Positions 1 through 7,563 of a stretch of DNA of 38,120 nt are shown here, piece by piece. The stretch spans positions 1 to 38,120 of the forward strand of contig JAGLCE010000002.1 in the NCBI GenBank assembly GCA_023146365.1, given 5' to 3'. Within the stretch, counting starts at the first letter, position 1. Each line of letters starts with the position of its first letter. The translations under genes and the position numbers were made by a program. The notes beneath the pieces were generated by a model. That model made no database searches. It saw only the letters and a program-made list of their open reading frames with translations, and was not told the origin of the DNA. The stretch is from Endozoicomonadaceae bacterium (GTDB taxonomy: Bacteria > Pseudomonadota > Gammaproteobacteria > Pseudomonadales > Endozoicomonadaceae).

Positions 1-166
1 ATTCAACGAAAAGCAGCATAAAAAATGGCAAAATTAGGCTTTTTCGTAGTGGGTTCGTGGTAAGTCCGACAGACTGCTAGGAGGCAGATGGATTGAATCT
101 ACGTTGTATTTGCTATCAGAGCAAAGAGCAACATGCTGTCATATATTGAAGAATCAGTGGTATACC

Positions 167-631
167 ATGAAAATATGGGTAGATGCCGACGCTTGCCCCG
201 TCGTAATTAAAAAAATTCTGTTTCGCGCAGCTGAGCGTATGCGGGTAGAAATGACCCTCGTGGCCAATCGGCCGATATGCGTTCCTCCTTCACCCTACAT
301 CCGATTCATGCAGGTCCCCAGTGGATTTGATGTTGCTGACAATGAAATTATCCTGCGTTTGGATGCCTGCGACCTCGTCATTACGGGAGATATTCCTCTG
401 GCGGCTGAGGTCTTGGAAAAAAACGGTTTTGCTTTGAATCCCCGAGGAGAACTTTATACCGAGGCCTCCATCAGAGCGCGCCTAAACATGCGGGACTTCA
501 TGGATACTCTGCGTGCTAGTGGCATCCAGACGGGCGGACCTGCCGCGATGACCCAAAGCGACCAAAAAAACTTTGCTGACAACCTAGATAAATTATTAAC
601 TAAACATGCCAGTCATCTCACTAAAGAGTAA
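167..631 (+). CDS. YaiI/YqxD family protein (UPF0178, DUF188)
   Basis: 154-residue cytosolic protein of the UPF0178 family. The diagnostic N-terminus MKIWVDADACPVVIKKIL carries the acidic DAD cluster, and the later segments GFDVADNEI, VITGDIPLAAEVL and ALNPRGELYT follow the family pattern. The family has a compact PIN/NYN-like nuclease fold but no firmly assigned reaction, so only family membership is claimed. The frame is open upstream to a TTG at 104. The ATG at 167 was chosen because the family consensus begins exactly there, although its Shine-Dalgarno sequence is weak. The stop is followed closely by the PqaA-like frame, so the two may be co-transcribed. Confidence 0.9.
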   Translation: MKIWVDADACPVVIKKILFRAAERMRVEMTLVANRPICVPPSPYIRFMQVPSGFDVADNEIILRLDACDLVITGDIPLAAEVLEKNGFALNPRGELYTEASIRARLNMRDFMDTLRASGIQTGGPAAMTQSDQKNFADNLDKLLTKHASHLTKE

Positions 632-663
632 TTTTGCATGTCCAAAAAAAGGTTTTATTGATT

Positions 664-2238
664 ATGTTTTTGATTAAGATTAAGTCTGTTTTAAATGATG
701 CGTTGGAGTACCTCTTCATAAAGGCAGACCGACCGAATAAAAGGACCCATCGCTTGCGTTCAGGCTGCATAGTACTGGTTGCATTAAATGTATTATTGAC
801 CGGTTTTTCAGCCGCTGATGACACGGCACTAGATACCTATATTTCAGAACATTTATCAGAAGCGAGCGAATTGGCATGTCAGAAACCCATACTTTACCCT
901 GCATCAACGGTGTATTCATGCACATTTATATCCCAAAGGTGGTCGGAAGGTGCCAAAACCATTGAGGGTGAAGTATGGGAGCATGACATCACCATCGCTA
1001 TCCCCAACAACAAGAAACACATGCCTGACACTGCATTTTACTTCATTGATGACGGTGAAAATGATCGCTCAGGCAGCGGTATAAGACAGCTCATGTCGAC
1101 CCAGAATAATGCCTCAATGCTGTATAGACGTAAGCTACATTCCAGCATCATGATAGATATGATAGTAAAAGAGACCAATGCGATTGTCGTTTATCAACAG
1201 CAGGTGCCGAATCAACCCTATACTTTTCTTGATGCACCGGAAGCGTCACTGAAAGAGAATGAATTATTGGCTGAGAGTCTCGTGCGGGCAGTTGCATTGA
1301 ATACCATTGAACCTGCTAGTACACTTCTGTTCCCTATGGCAGAAGCTAGCGTAGCCGGACTTTATAAAGCCATCGACTTTATAAATGCTAATCTCATCGC
1401 CGACCCGATCAAGCATTTTGTTATTGGCGGCGCTTCCAAGCGAGCTTGGGCAGCATGGCTAGCTACCGCATTCGACCAAGGAGAAAATGAACAAGCAAGG
1501 CAGCTTATTTCCGCAGTTGTTCCGATTGCGATGATCCAGAATTTTCCTGAAACCCTCAGTGCAATCCAAAACAGTTATTGCTATTTTCCGAAGCCATTCT
1601 CCTCTTTTACCAATCGAAATATCTTTCAGGAACTCCTCGCATCTGATAACAATCGTTACCGTGAGTTATTCAAATTGATTGATCCTTATTATTATCTTCA
1701 GCGTTTTAGTAACGTTCATTCGATGGTCGTTCAGACCAGCAGTGATAGCTTCTTCATTCCGGATGCTACCCATTATTACTACCCAGAACTGAAGGGCAAT
1801 AAGAACATGATGATCCTTCCCAGCATGAGCCATGGCGGAAGCATACCTTCAATGAACTACATGGATGGTATTCTAACCAACCTTTCTGCCATTATTCAAG
1901 GTGATCCTTTGCCGAATTATCAAGAAGAATATGACCATTTCAGCAACACACTGACCTTACACTCTGACCAGAAGCCTAATCATGTCTATGTCTGGAGTGC
2001 GAATAATCCCAACACTCGTGATTTTCGGCTGAAATCGGTAAAGTTCATCCGTGCAGAAATTCAACCAATCATAACAAAAGATGATTCATTCACTTATCAA
2101 TGGCAACCCGACAAACAGACAGGATGGACAGCTTTTTTTATGGAAATACATTATAAAGCGCAAGGCAAAAAATCCTTTTTATTCAGTACACAAGCTTATG
2201 TAACACCTGATAGCTATCCTGCTTGTATCAATTATTAG
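664..2238 (+). CDS. PhoPQ-activated pathogenicity-related (PqaA-like) protein, secreted
   Basis: About 524 residues, full length for the PhoPQ_related (PF10142) family, which has an alpha/beta-hydrolase-like fold. Family marks include KHFVIGGASKRAWAAWLA around residues 250-267, where Ser258 sits in the nucleophile-elbow position, then SAVVPIAMIQNFPETL, and a C-terminal part rich in beta strands. A hydrophobic stretch, CIVLVALNVLLTGFSAAD, looks like a signal peptide, so export is likely. In Salmonella the family is PhoP-regulated and linked to antimicrobial-peptide resistance; a substrate is not established. The start is uncertain. TTG 634 abuts the upstream gene, ATG 664 has an AAAGG about 11 bases upstream, and TTG 754 has AAAAGGA at ideal spacing and would place the signal peptide right at the N-terminus. 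Confidence 0.82.
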   Translation: MFLIKIKSVLNDALEYLFIKADRPNKRTHRLRSGCIVLVALNVLLTGFSAADDTALDTYISEHLSEASELACQKPILYPASTVYSCTFISQRWSEGAKTIEGEVWEHDITIAIPNNKKHMPDTAFYFIDDGENDRSGSGIRQLMSTQNNASMLYRRKLHSSIMIDMIVKETNAIVVYQQQVPNQPYTFLDAPEASLKENELLAESLVRAVALNTIEPASTLLFPMAEASVAGLYKAIDFINANLIADPIKHFVIGGASKRAWAAWLATAFDQGENEQARQLISAVVPIAMIQNFPETLSAIQNSYCYFPKPFSSFTNRNIFQELLASDNNRYRELFKLIDPYYYLQRFSNVHSMVVQTSSDSFFIPDATHYYYPELKGNKNMMILPSMSHGGSIPSMNYMDGILTNLSAIIQGDPLPNYQEEYDHFSNTLTLHSDQKPNHVYVWSANNPNTRDFRLKSVKFIRAEIQPIITKDDSFTYQWQPDKQTGWTAFFMEIHYKAQGKKSFLFSTQAYVTPDSYPACINY

Positions 2239-2254
2239 CCACTTAGAAGGACGT

Positions 2255-2286
2255 AAAAAATCTCATTTGAATTTGACGAGTTTTTT
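2255..2286. terminator. probable AT-flanked terminator after the PqaA-like gene
   Basis: A run of six A and the short arm CTC pair with GAG and a run of six T, starting 16 bases past the stop codon. The GC part of the stem is weak (3 bp, one bulge). A second small inverted repeat (CAGGA/TCCTG) lies at about 2296-2309. The symmetry would let it act in either direction. Confidence 0.4.
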
Positions 2287-2536
2287 ATTTAAGGCAGGAG
2301 ACCTCCTGTCTTTGTCTGCTTGATTAAGTGTCAGTAAGCTCCAAAAACCGGTAACTTTCAAGATAGTTGTCGCGTTTTTAAGTTACGCAGCGCCTTGAGA
2401 GCGGTATTCATATCGAACGTTGGTGTTATCATAGTCATCTCTTTTTCTAAGTTTAAAGAAATGACACAGAGTTGTGAACACTACCGTTGGCTGCTGAGAA
2501 ATGGTTTTTAAAGACTTCATTAATAAGCTCAACGGG
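2287..2536. other. intergenic stretch with a 26-codon possible relic
   Basis: There is no intact gene of normal size. On the minus strand a short frame runs from ATG 2438 to a TGA at 2358, with a purine-rich AAAAAGAG just before it. It encodes MTMITPTFDMNTALKALR followed by eight more residues. The FDxNTALKALR pattern is reminiscent of the first helix of DUF1640/CCDC90-like coiled-coil proteins, but at this length it could be coincidence or the stump of a decayed gene. Confidence 0.25.
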
Positions 2537-3763
2537 TTATTTTTGGTCATTTATAATTTTTGTGTAGCGAAGGCTCCACTCTTCAGACCAAGCGAGCAAC
2601 TCATTGGCTGGCATGGGCTTGGCGATTAAGTAACCTTGGCCAATAGAGCAGCCGAGTTGCTTCAGTATGAACCAATCCTCCACTGTTTCAACTCCTTCGC
2701 CGACAGTTTTCATGCCGAGTTTCTTAGCCATTCCAATATTGGATTCCAGAATCACACACCGAACAGGATTTTCATGGGCGCCGGTAACCAGCGACTTGTC
2801 CAGCTTCAGTTCAGAGCAAGGCATCCGTTCTAGCTGGTGTAGATTAGAATAACCGGTACCAAAATCATCCATTGATAAAGTGAAACCTTGCAGCCTCATT
2901 CGAGCAATGGTTTCCAAGCTATTCGCTAAGTTTTCCATTAGCATGGATTCAGTAATCTCTAGCACCATCTGATCTTGGCTAATATTATAGCGATTCGTCA
3001 CTTCGGTTAGCTTGTTGGCCAATAACCGGTCATTTAGCATGGACGGTGATATGTTGATGGAAACTGAAATTTTCTTGCCAAGACTGAGCCAATGGCGAAG
3101 ATTTTCTGCAATTACATGAATCTGGCTCCAAGTCAATTTGTCAACGATGCCCAGTTCCTCAAGTACCGGAATATATTGAGTTGGATAAATCATTCCACGT
3201 TCCGGATGTACCCAGCGTGAAAGGGCTTCAGCAGCGAACCATTCACCTGTATCAATCTGCACTTTGGGCTGATACCAAGTTATAAACTGATTATTGGCAA
3301 GGCCTTCAATGATTTCAGCTTGGGTTGGCATGTCGCCGTATTCTTCGGGATCGCTCTTGTTATGATGAACATAATAACGATCTAAGATCATTTCAATGTT
3401 TTCTTGGGTGAAAGTCTGCTCAACACAGCCCAGTATGCTTAGACCTAGCTGCTCAGCCATATCCTCAAGCGTTCGCAAAATCGCAAAATCGTTGAACTCG
3501 ATGAGGGCAAAGCTTTCAGCCAGTTGTTGCTCTCCTAAATGACGGAGCAGCTCTATGCCATCCATACCGTCCATATCCAGATGGCTGAAGACGATATTCA
3601 CAGGTAGCGGGTAATTCTTGATCATATCTATGCAGTCTTGGCCACTGCTGACGCTTAGAATATGATGGAGACCGATAGCCTTGAGGATATTGACGATCGT
3701 TGCTTGTTTTACATCATTCTCTTCAACCACCATGATGATCAATTCTGACGAACAATGACTCAT
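2537..3763 (-). CDS. receiver-EAL protein, c-di-GMP phosphodiesterase (RocR-like layout)
   Basis: 408 residues in two domains. Residues 8-127 form a response-regulator receiver; residues 148-400 form an EAL domain that hydrolyses cyclic di-GMP to pGpG. The EAL active site looks complete: AAEALSRW (EAL at 179-181), the Asn in SINIS, the Glu in LEITES, both Asp of MDDFGTGYSN, the Lys in SELKLDKSL, the Glu in VGEGVET and the Gln in GQGYLIAKP. The receiver is degenerate. The phosphoacceptor position is His61 (FSHLDMDGMDG, where CheY-type proteins have Asp), and the usual conserved Lys is Glu115 (CVEQTF). It overlaps the upstream receiver gene by ATGA and has a good GAGGGGAG ribosome site, so the two are translationally coupled. 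The layout matches Pseudomonas RocR. Confidence 0.93.
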   Translation of the reverse strand: MSHCSSELIIMVVEENDVKQATIVNILKAIGLHHILSVSSGQDCIDMIKNYPLPVNIVFSHLDMDGMDGIELLRHLGEQQLAESFALIEFNDFAILRTLEDMAEQLGLSILGCVEQTFTQENIEMILDRYYVHHNKSDPEEYGDMPTQAEIIEGLANNQFITWYQPKVQIDTGEWFAAEALSRWVHPERGMIYPTQYIPVLEELGIVDKLTWSQIHVIAENLRHWLSLGKKISVSINISPSMLNDRLLANKLTEVTNRYNISQDQMVLEITESMLMENLANSLETIARMRLQGFTLSMDDFGTGYSNLHQLERMPCSELKLDKSLVTGAHENPVRCVILESNIGMAKKLGMKTVGEGVETVEDWFILKQLGCSIGQGYLIAKPMPANELLAWSEEWSLRYTKIINDQK

Positions 3764-4227
3764 AACTCTCCCCTCAGAAATAACGGGGGCTCAACGACAA
3801 CGCGGTAAGCACTGGGTTCACGCAGGGCGACGGGATTTTGCACCGCTTCAATTACGGTACTTCGGAGCTGGCTGGAGCTTATCGGGCGAGCCAGGCAAGT
3901 ATGTACTTGCAGCACACTGGCGAGATCCGCCATTCCAGATTCCTCACGGTGCGACAAAAAAATGGCAGGAATATCACGAATGCAACCTGCTCTGCCGGAG
4001 CGGATTTGATACATCAGGTCAGTAACGTCAGACTGAAAGTCTTGATCGCACAGCATTAGATGGTAATGATCTCGGTGGAGTGCATTGAGAGCGCTTTGAA
4101 CACTTCCAGCTTCCAGTGTACGGAAACAGCCCTCTCCTTTGAGCATGCACACCAATGTACGTCTCAACAATTCCCGTTCTGACACAACGAGAATACTTAA
4201 ATCCTGTAAATCCCTCTGGACTATCAT
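3760..4227 (-). CDS. single-domain response-regulator-like receiver protein
   Basis: 155 residues: one receiver domain and a short proline-containing tail, with no output domain. The strand-1 motif ILVVSERE has Ser-Glu where Asp-Asp is usual. The phosphoacceptor Asp appears present in LMLCDQDF, the switch Ser is present in IFLSHREE, and the conserved Lys is replaced by Arg in CLARPISS. It may therefore be phosphorylated poorly or bind partners constitutively. It overlaps the receiver-EAL gene by four bases, so it probably works with that phosphodiesterase. No histidine kinase is nearby. ATG 4227 was chosen because AAGGA lies five to six bases upstream; ATG 4233, two codons earlier, is also possible but touches that site. 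Confidence 0.85.
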   Translation of the reverse strand: MIVQRDLQDLSILVVSERELLRRTLVCMLKGEGCFRTLEAGSVQSALNALHRDHYHLMLCDQDFQSDVTDLMYQIRSGRAGCIRDIPAIFLSHREESGMADLASVLQVHTCLARPISSSQLRSTVIEAVQNPVALREPSAYRVVVEPPLFLRGEL

Positions 4228-4365
4228 TGCCATCCTTGTTACCAGTGAGTCTCTATACGCATGACTCAGAATGCTCGCTGCAAACCTTTCTCGGCCTGAA
4301 ACGGCTTGTCCGAGGTATCATCATTCTCTGCACTTCAATGATTATCGGCCGTTAACCCCTAGTCT

Positions 4366-5466
4366 TCAGGTACCGGTTTTCATGCGAGTCCATTCCCGAA
4401 AGATCATGCGCTTGGCCTTACTGGGTAAAGGTTTGAATATAAACAGGTTTTTTTCGACATCCGTTGATGGATATATTCCTTTATTGTTGCGCAGTTTAGC
4501 GTTAACCAGTGGCGTTGCCGCCTTGTTGGGATTGGCAAAGTAGACGTAGTCCGTGACACCTGCGATGACAGAAGGCTCCATCATATAGTTGATGAAGCGA
4601 TAGGCGCTCTCCTTATTAGCCGCATTCGCAGGAACGGCCATTACATCATAGGATATGGCTGCACCCTCTTTCGGAATGATGTAGTCGACCTTGACGCCAT
4701 TCCCAGCTTCACGTGCTCTTTCTCCAGCCATAAACATATCGCCGGACCATCCGAGCGCTACACAAATATCACCATTGGCGAGATCGGATAGATACTTAGA
4801 GGAGTGAAAGTAAGTGATATAAGGAACCACCTTGGCCAACTTGTCCGCCGCCAGCTTGTAGTCCTTTGGATTCTTCGAGTTAGGATCTTTGCCCATATAT
4901 TTTAGAACTAAGGGCAAGACTTCTGTCGGGGCATCTAAGAAGGCGACGCCGCATTGGGACAATTTTTTCATATTTTCGGGTTCAAAGATCAATGCCCAGC
5001 TATCCAGCGGTGCGTCTTTGCCTAGAGATTGCTTCACTTTTGCCGGATTGATGCCAATACCAGTGGTCTGAGCCAGATAAGGAATAGCGTACAGATTACT
5101 CGGATCCGAGGTCTCCAGCAGTTTCATGATCTGCGGATCCATGTTTTTGATGTTGGGCAGTTTGGACTTGTCGAGCGTTGCATAAACACCAGCCTTGATT
5201 TGATGGGCCAGAAAATCAAGAGAAGGAAACACGACATCATACCCTGTACGGCCTGACAACAGCTTGGCTTCCAGTACTTCATTACTATCATAAACATCGT
5301 AAACAACATCTATCCCAGTTTGTTTTTCAAACTCTGGCACTGAACTGGGTGAAATAAAATTGCTCCAGTTATAGATATAAAGGTGGCGCCCCGTATTGGC
5401 GGAAATTGATAGTATTGATACAGCCATAGCCAGCAGACATGATTTGAAAAGAGAGTTTAAGTTCAT
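4366..5466 (-). CDS. periplasmic putrescine/polyamine-binding protein (PotF-like)
   Basis: 366 residues with a signal peptide (KSCLLAMAVSILSISAN). This is the substrate-binding component of a polyamine ABC importer, close to E. coli PotF and Pseudomonas SpuD along its whole length. Matching segments include LYIYNWSNFISP, VYDVYDSNEVLEAKLLSG, IPYLAQTTGIGINP, FLDAPTEVLPLVLKYMGKDP, FHSSKYLSDLANGDICVALG and NPNKAATPLVNAKLRNNKG. The Trp and acidic positions that line the PotF polyamine pocket appear kept (YNWSNF, GWSGD). GTG AGG G is well placed before ATG 5466. The odd feature is isolation: no ATPase or permease gene (potGHI) lies on either side, so it must pair with a transporter encoded elsewhere or serve as a sensor. 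Confidence 0.92.
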   Translation of the reverse strand: MNLNSLFKSCLLAMAVSILSISANTGRHLYIYNWSNFISPSSVPEFEKQTGIDVVYDVYDSNEVLEAKLLSGRTGYDVVFPSLDFLAHQIKAGVYATLDKSKLPNIKNMDPQIMKLLETSDPSNLYAIPYLAQTTGIGINPAKVKQSLGKDAPLDSWALIFEPENMKKLSQCGVAFLDAPTEVLPLVLKYMGKDPNSKNPKDYKLAADKLAKVVPYITYFHSSKYLSDLANGDICVALGWSGDMFMAGERAREAGNGVKVDYIIPKEGAAISYDVMAVPANAANKESAYRFINYMMEPSVIAGVTDYVYFANPNKAATPLVNAKLRNNKGIYPSTDVEKNLFIFKPLPSKAKRMIFREWTRMKTGT

Positions 5467-5737
5467 CGTGCCCTCACTACAGAATTAAATCCAAATACAC
5501 AGCACTAAGGTAGTCGTATATTGGCCTGAGTGGCCATGGGCACTCTTGATAAAGAATTTTACGGATCGTTCAGTCCGCAATTCAACTGAATTAGCGTTCC
5601 ATTATAACTCTCATAGGGGAGGGATTCACCCGCTGTGGCGTACGAACGTCATACAACTAATGTCGAAATTTAGTTAGAAGGATACACTTGAACGGTCAAT
5701 ACTGGTCAATACTGGTCAAAAATTAGTCATTCTCCTA
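5467..5737. other. intergenic region upstream of potF-like gene and rpsF operon
   Basis: Divergent intergenic region between the minus-strand potF-like gene and the plus-strand rpsF cluster. No coding frame is supported. It holds the three GGTCAA repeats listed separately. The potF-like promoter presumably lies here but was not assigned. Confidence 0.5.
5693..5719 (+). repeat. three tandem 10-bp repeats (GGTCAATACT)
   Basis: GGTCAATACT occurs twice, followed by GGTCAAAAAT, so the heptamer GGTCAA(T/A) recurs every 10 bp on one face of the helix. The block ends about 18 bases before the rpsF -35 hexamer, where an activator or UP-type element would sit. Function is inferred from position only. 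Confidence 0.7.
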
Positions 5738-5766
5738 TTGCGTGTCTTTAGTGCCTCCTCTAGAAT
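5738..5766 (+). promoter_or_regulatory. sigma70-type promoter of the rpsF operon
   Basis: TTGCGT at 5738-5743 and TAGAAT at 5761-5766, separated by exactly 17 bases. Transcription would start near 5773, leaving a leader of about 115 nt before rpsF. Confidence 0.6.
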
Positions 5767-5824
5767 GTGTGATTCTTCTACTATTATGAAGTCCTTCGTC
5801 AGCATCTACTGATGCCAACTCCTT

Positions 5825-5863
5825 GCCTTACCGGAAGCAGGCTTCCTTTGCTCCCAGGAAGGC
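5825..5863 (+). promoter_or_regulatory. probable ribosomal S6:S18 leader motif
   Basis: In the rpsF leader, GCCTT (5825-5829) can pair with AAGGC (5859-5863). Inside this helix the 5' strand has ACCG, and a second hairpin GGAAG-CAGG-CTTCC (5833-5846) follows, with an unpaired 3' stretch TTTGCTCCCAGG. This order (outer helix, bulged CCG, inner hairpin) matches the known S6:S18 mRNA motif, where the S6-S18 dimer binds its own message and represses it. The motif sits 23 bases before the rpsF start, next to the AAGGAG ribosome site. Pairing was judged by eye. Confidence 0.6.
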
Positions 5864-5886
5864 TATTTCATCCGTAAGGAGCTATA

Positions 5887-6306
5887 ATGCGCCATTATGA
5901 AATCGTATTTCTGGTACATCCGGATCAGAGTGAGCAAGTGCCTGCCATGATCGATCGTTACAAGAAGGTCGTCGCTGAAGGCAATGGTACGATCCACCGA
6001 ATGGAAGACTGGGGTCGCCGTCAATTGGCTTACCCAATCAGCAAGATTCACAAGGCCCACTATATCATGCTTAACGTTGAGTGCGGCAATGATGTATTGG
6101 CAGAGCTGGAAAACACCTTCCGTTTTAACGACGCCGTTCTTCGTAGCATGGTGATCCGTCGTAACGAGGCGATCACCGAGCAGTCCACCATGATGCAGCA
6201 GGAAGATCGTCGTGAGCGTCGTGACGATCGCCGAGACCGTGGCGAGCAGACTAAAGACGTCTCAGAAGCATCCGAGGTTGCTTCTGAAGAAGAAACCATA
6301 GAGTAA
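5887..6306 (+). CDS. rpsF: 30S ribosomal protein S6
   Basis: 139 residues, a normal gammaproteobacterial length. S6 binds S18 on the platform of the small subunit. MRHYEIVFLVHPDQSEQVP, the segment EDWGRRQLAYPISKIHKAHY and FRFNDAVLRSMVIRR are classic S6 motifs. A charged tail rich in Arg, Asp and Glu follows from about residue 100, ending in acidic residues as in the E. coli protein, where RimK adds glutamates; whether that happens here is unknown. AAGGAG lies six bases before the ATG. It is the first gene of the rpsF-rpsR-membrane protein-rplI cluster, read from the promoter at 5738 and probably autoregulated through the S6:S18 leader. Confidence 0.98.
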   Translation: MRHYEIVFLVHPDQSEQVPAMIDRYKKVVAEGNGTIHRMEDWGRRQLAYPISKIHKAHYIMLNVECGNDVLAELENTFRFNDAVLRSMVIRRNEAITEQSTMMQQEDRRERRDDRRDRGEQTKDVSEASEVASEEETIE

Positions 6307-6373
6307 TCCGTCGTCAATGATCACATTGTTACGAATATCGTTCTGAAAATAACTCTTTTGAGGAGATGTCGTT

Positions 6374-6598
6374 ATGGCACGTTACTTCCGTCGCCGAAAA
6401 TTCTGTCGTTTTACCGCTGAAGGTATACAGGAAATTGATTACAAAGATCTGAACACTCTGAAGGCGTATGTTACCGAAACCGGTAAGATTGTACCCAGTC
6501 GTATCACCGGCACCAAGGCTCGTTATCAGCGCCAGTTGGCCACTGCGATCAAGCGCGCACGTTACATTGCGTTGCTACCGTACACAGATTGTCACTAA
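6374..6598 (+). CDS. rpsR: 30S ribosomal protein S18
   Basis: 74 residues, standard length. ARYFRRRKFCRFTAEGI, the segment IDYKDLNTLKAYVTETGKI, VPSRITGTKARYQRQLATAI and the ending KRARYIALLPYTDCH identify S18, which forms a stable dimer with S6 in the subunit platform. A GAGGAG ribosome site precedes the ATG. It lies 67 bases after rpsF, consistent with the S6:S18 feedback motif upstream. A hairpin follows in the gap before the next gene. Confidence 0.98.
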   Translation: MARYFRRRKFCRFTAEGIQEIDYKDLNTLKAYVTETGKIVPSRITGTKARYQRQLATAIKRARYIALLPYTDCH

Positions 6599-6608
6599 GC
6601 GGGTTCAT

Positions 6609-6625
6609 CGCCCGTTGTTCGGGCG
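6609..6625 (+). other. GC-rich intercistronic hairpin after rpsR
   Basis: CGCCCG-TTGTT-CGGGCG forms a perfect 6-bp stem with a 5-base loop, 10 bases after the rpsR stop. No T run follows at once (GATTTAATCC), so it is more likely a message-stability or partial attenuation element than a true terminator. Confidence 0.5.
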
Positions 6626-6651
6626 GATTTAATCCTTAGTGGGAGGGATGT

Positions 6652-7515
6652 ATGCGCGCTTTAGCAGAACTGATCATGCGAGGACGAGGTGGAGCCATCG
6701 CGGTAGCGGTGATTGCCGGCGTCGTACCCATGATGTTTTGGCTGAGTGCAGCAGCAGTAGCACTGGTTACTCTGCGTCGTGGCTGTAATGACGGCTTCCA
6801 GGTTTTTATCTGGGCGTTATTGCCTGCGGCTGCATGGGCGTGGATGGGTCAACCTTCGGCTTTGTTCTGTGCTACTGGGGCAATGGCAATGGCTTGTAGT
6901 CTGCGCCGAACATCCTCCTGGTCGGCCGCATTGATGACACTGGTTCTTGCCGGTGTTTTGATGGCACTGGTGATCAGCGATTATTACGCACCACAGGTTG
7001 CTCATGTCATAGAGATTCTGCGGCAGATATATGGGCCAAACTTCGAGACGCTGTTTCCCGAGGATGCCAGTCTCAGCCAGGCACAAATCCTGATATTACT
7101 GCAAGCCAGCTTTGTCAGAACAGCCAGCTTTATCATTGCCGGCGGTGCGGTGCTTGCTCTGATGCTGGCTCGGAGCTGGCAGGCCATGCTTTATAATCCA
7201 GGCGGTTTCAGGATTGAGTTTCATCGCTTGCGTCTGACGCCGCTGATCACCATTGTTCTGCTAGCATTCTGGCTGCTGTCCATGACTAACCATAGTTTGG
7301 TGACAACGGCGATACAGCCCGTGTTGATTATGCCATTACTGGTAGCGGGCATTGCGCTGGTGCATGGTTTGGCGGGAATGCGTGGATTCAAAAAGATCTG
7401 GCTATTGCCTTTTTATGTGCTGCTGTTTGCATTTTATCCTGTGGTGGTATTGCTAGCCTGCCTTGACAGCCTGTTGGACTTTCGGGGCCGCCTCGAAAAC
7501 AGGATTCAAGGTTAA
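6652..7515 (+). CDS. multi-pass inner membrane protein (probable DUF2232 type)
   Basis: 287 residues with roughly seven or eight hydrophobic segments, for example GAIAVAVIAGVVPMMFWLSA, AALMTLVLAGVLMALVISDY, LITIVLLAFWLLSMTN, VLIMPLLVAGIALVHGLAG and IWLLPFYVLLFAFYPVVVLL, ending in a short basic tail. A hydrophilic loop (YGPNFETLFPEDASLSQAQ) separates the N- and C-terminal halves. Pseudomonas and Halomonas carry an uncharacterised DUF2232-like membrane protein at exactly this place between rpsR and rplI, so position and topology support that assignment, though no biochemical role is known. GGGAGGG precedes the start. It belongs to the ribosomal protein operon. Confidence 0.82.
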   Translation: MRALAELIMRGRGGAIAVAVIAGVVPMMFWLSAAAVALVTLRRGCNDGFQVFIWALLPAAAWAWMGQPSALFCATGAMAMACSLRRTSSWSAALMTLVLAGVLMALVISDYYAPQVAHVIEILRQIYGPNFETLFPEDASLSQAQILILLQASFVRTASFIIAGGAVLALMLARSWQAMLYNPGGFRIEFHRLRLTPLITIVLLAFWLLSMTNHSLVTTAIQPVLIMPLLVAGIALVHGLAGMRGFKKIWLLPFYVLLFAFYPVVVLLACLDSLLDFRGRLENRIQG

Positions 7516-7563
7516 ATCGATGCATTGTTCAGCAGGTTCAAGGTAGATTAAGAGGTAAACGAG

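Noticed and set aside
6..47. Inverted repeat ACGAAAAGC ... GCTTTTTCGT with a 23-base loop
   Set aside because: Long loop and a bulge make it a doubtful terminator; the gene it would end lies outside the window.
81..93. Strong AGGAGG-like site followed by ATG GAT TGA, a two-codon minimal frame upstream of the YaiI gene
   Set aside because: Possible start-stop leader, but a chance match cannot be excluded and nothing links it to the next gene's start.
6060..6317. 85-codon minus-strand Arg/Ser-rich frame opposite rpsF
   Set aside because: Shadow of the S6 gene; the composition reflects the antisense of its charged tail.
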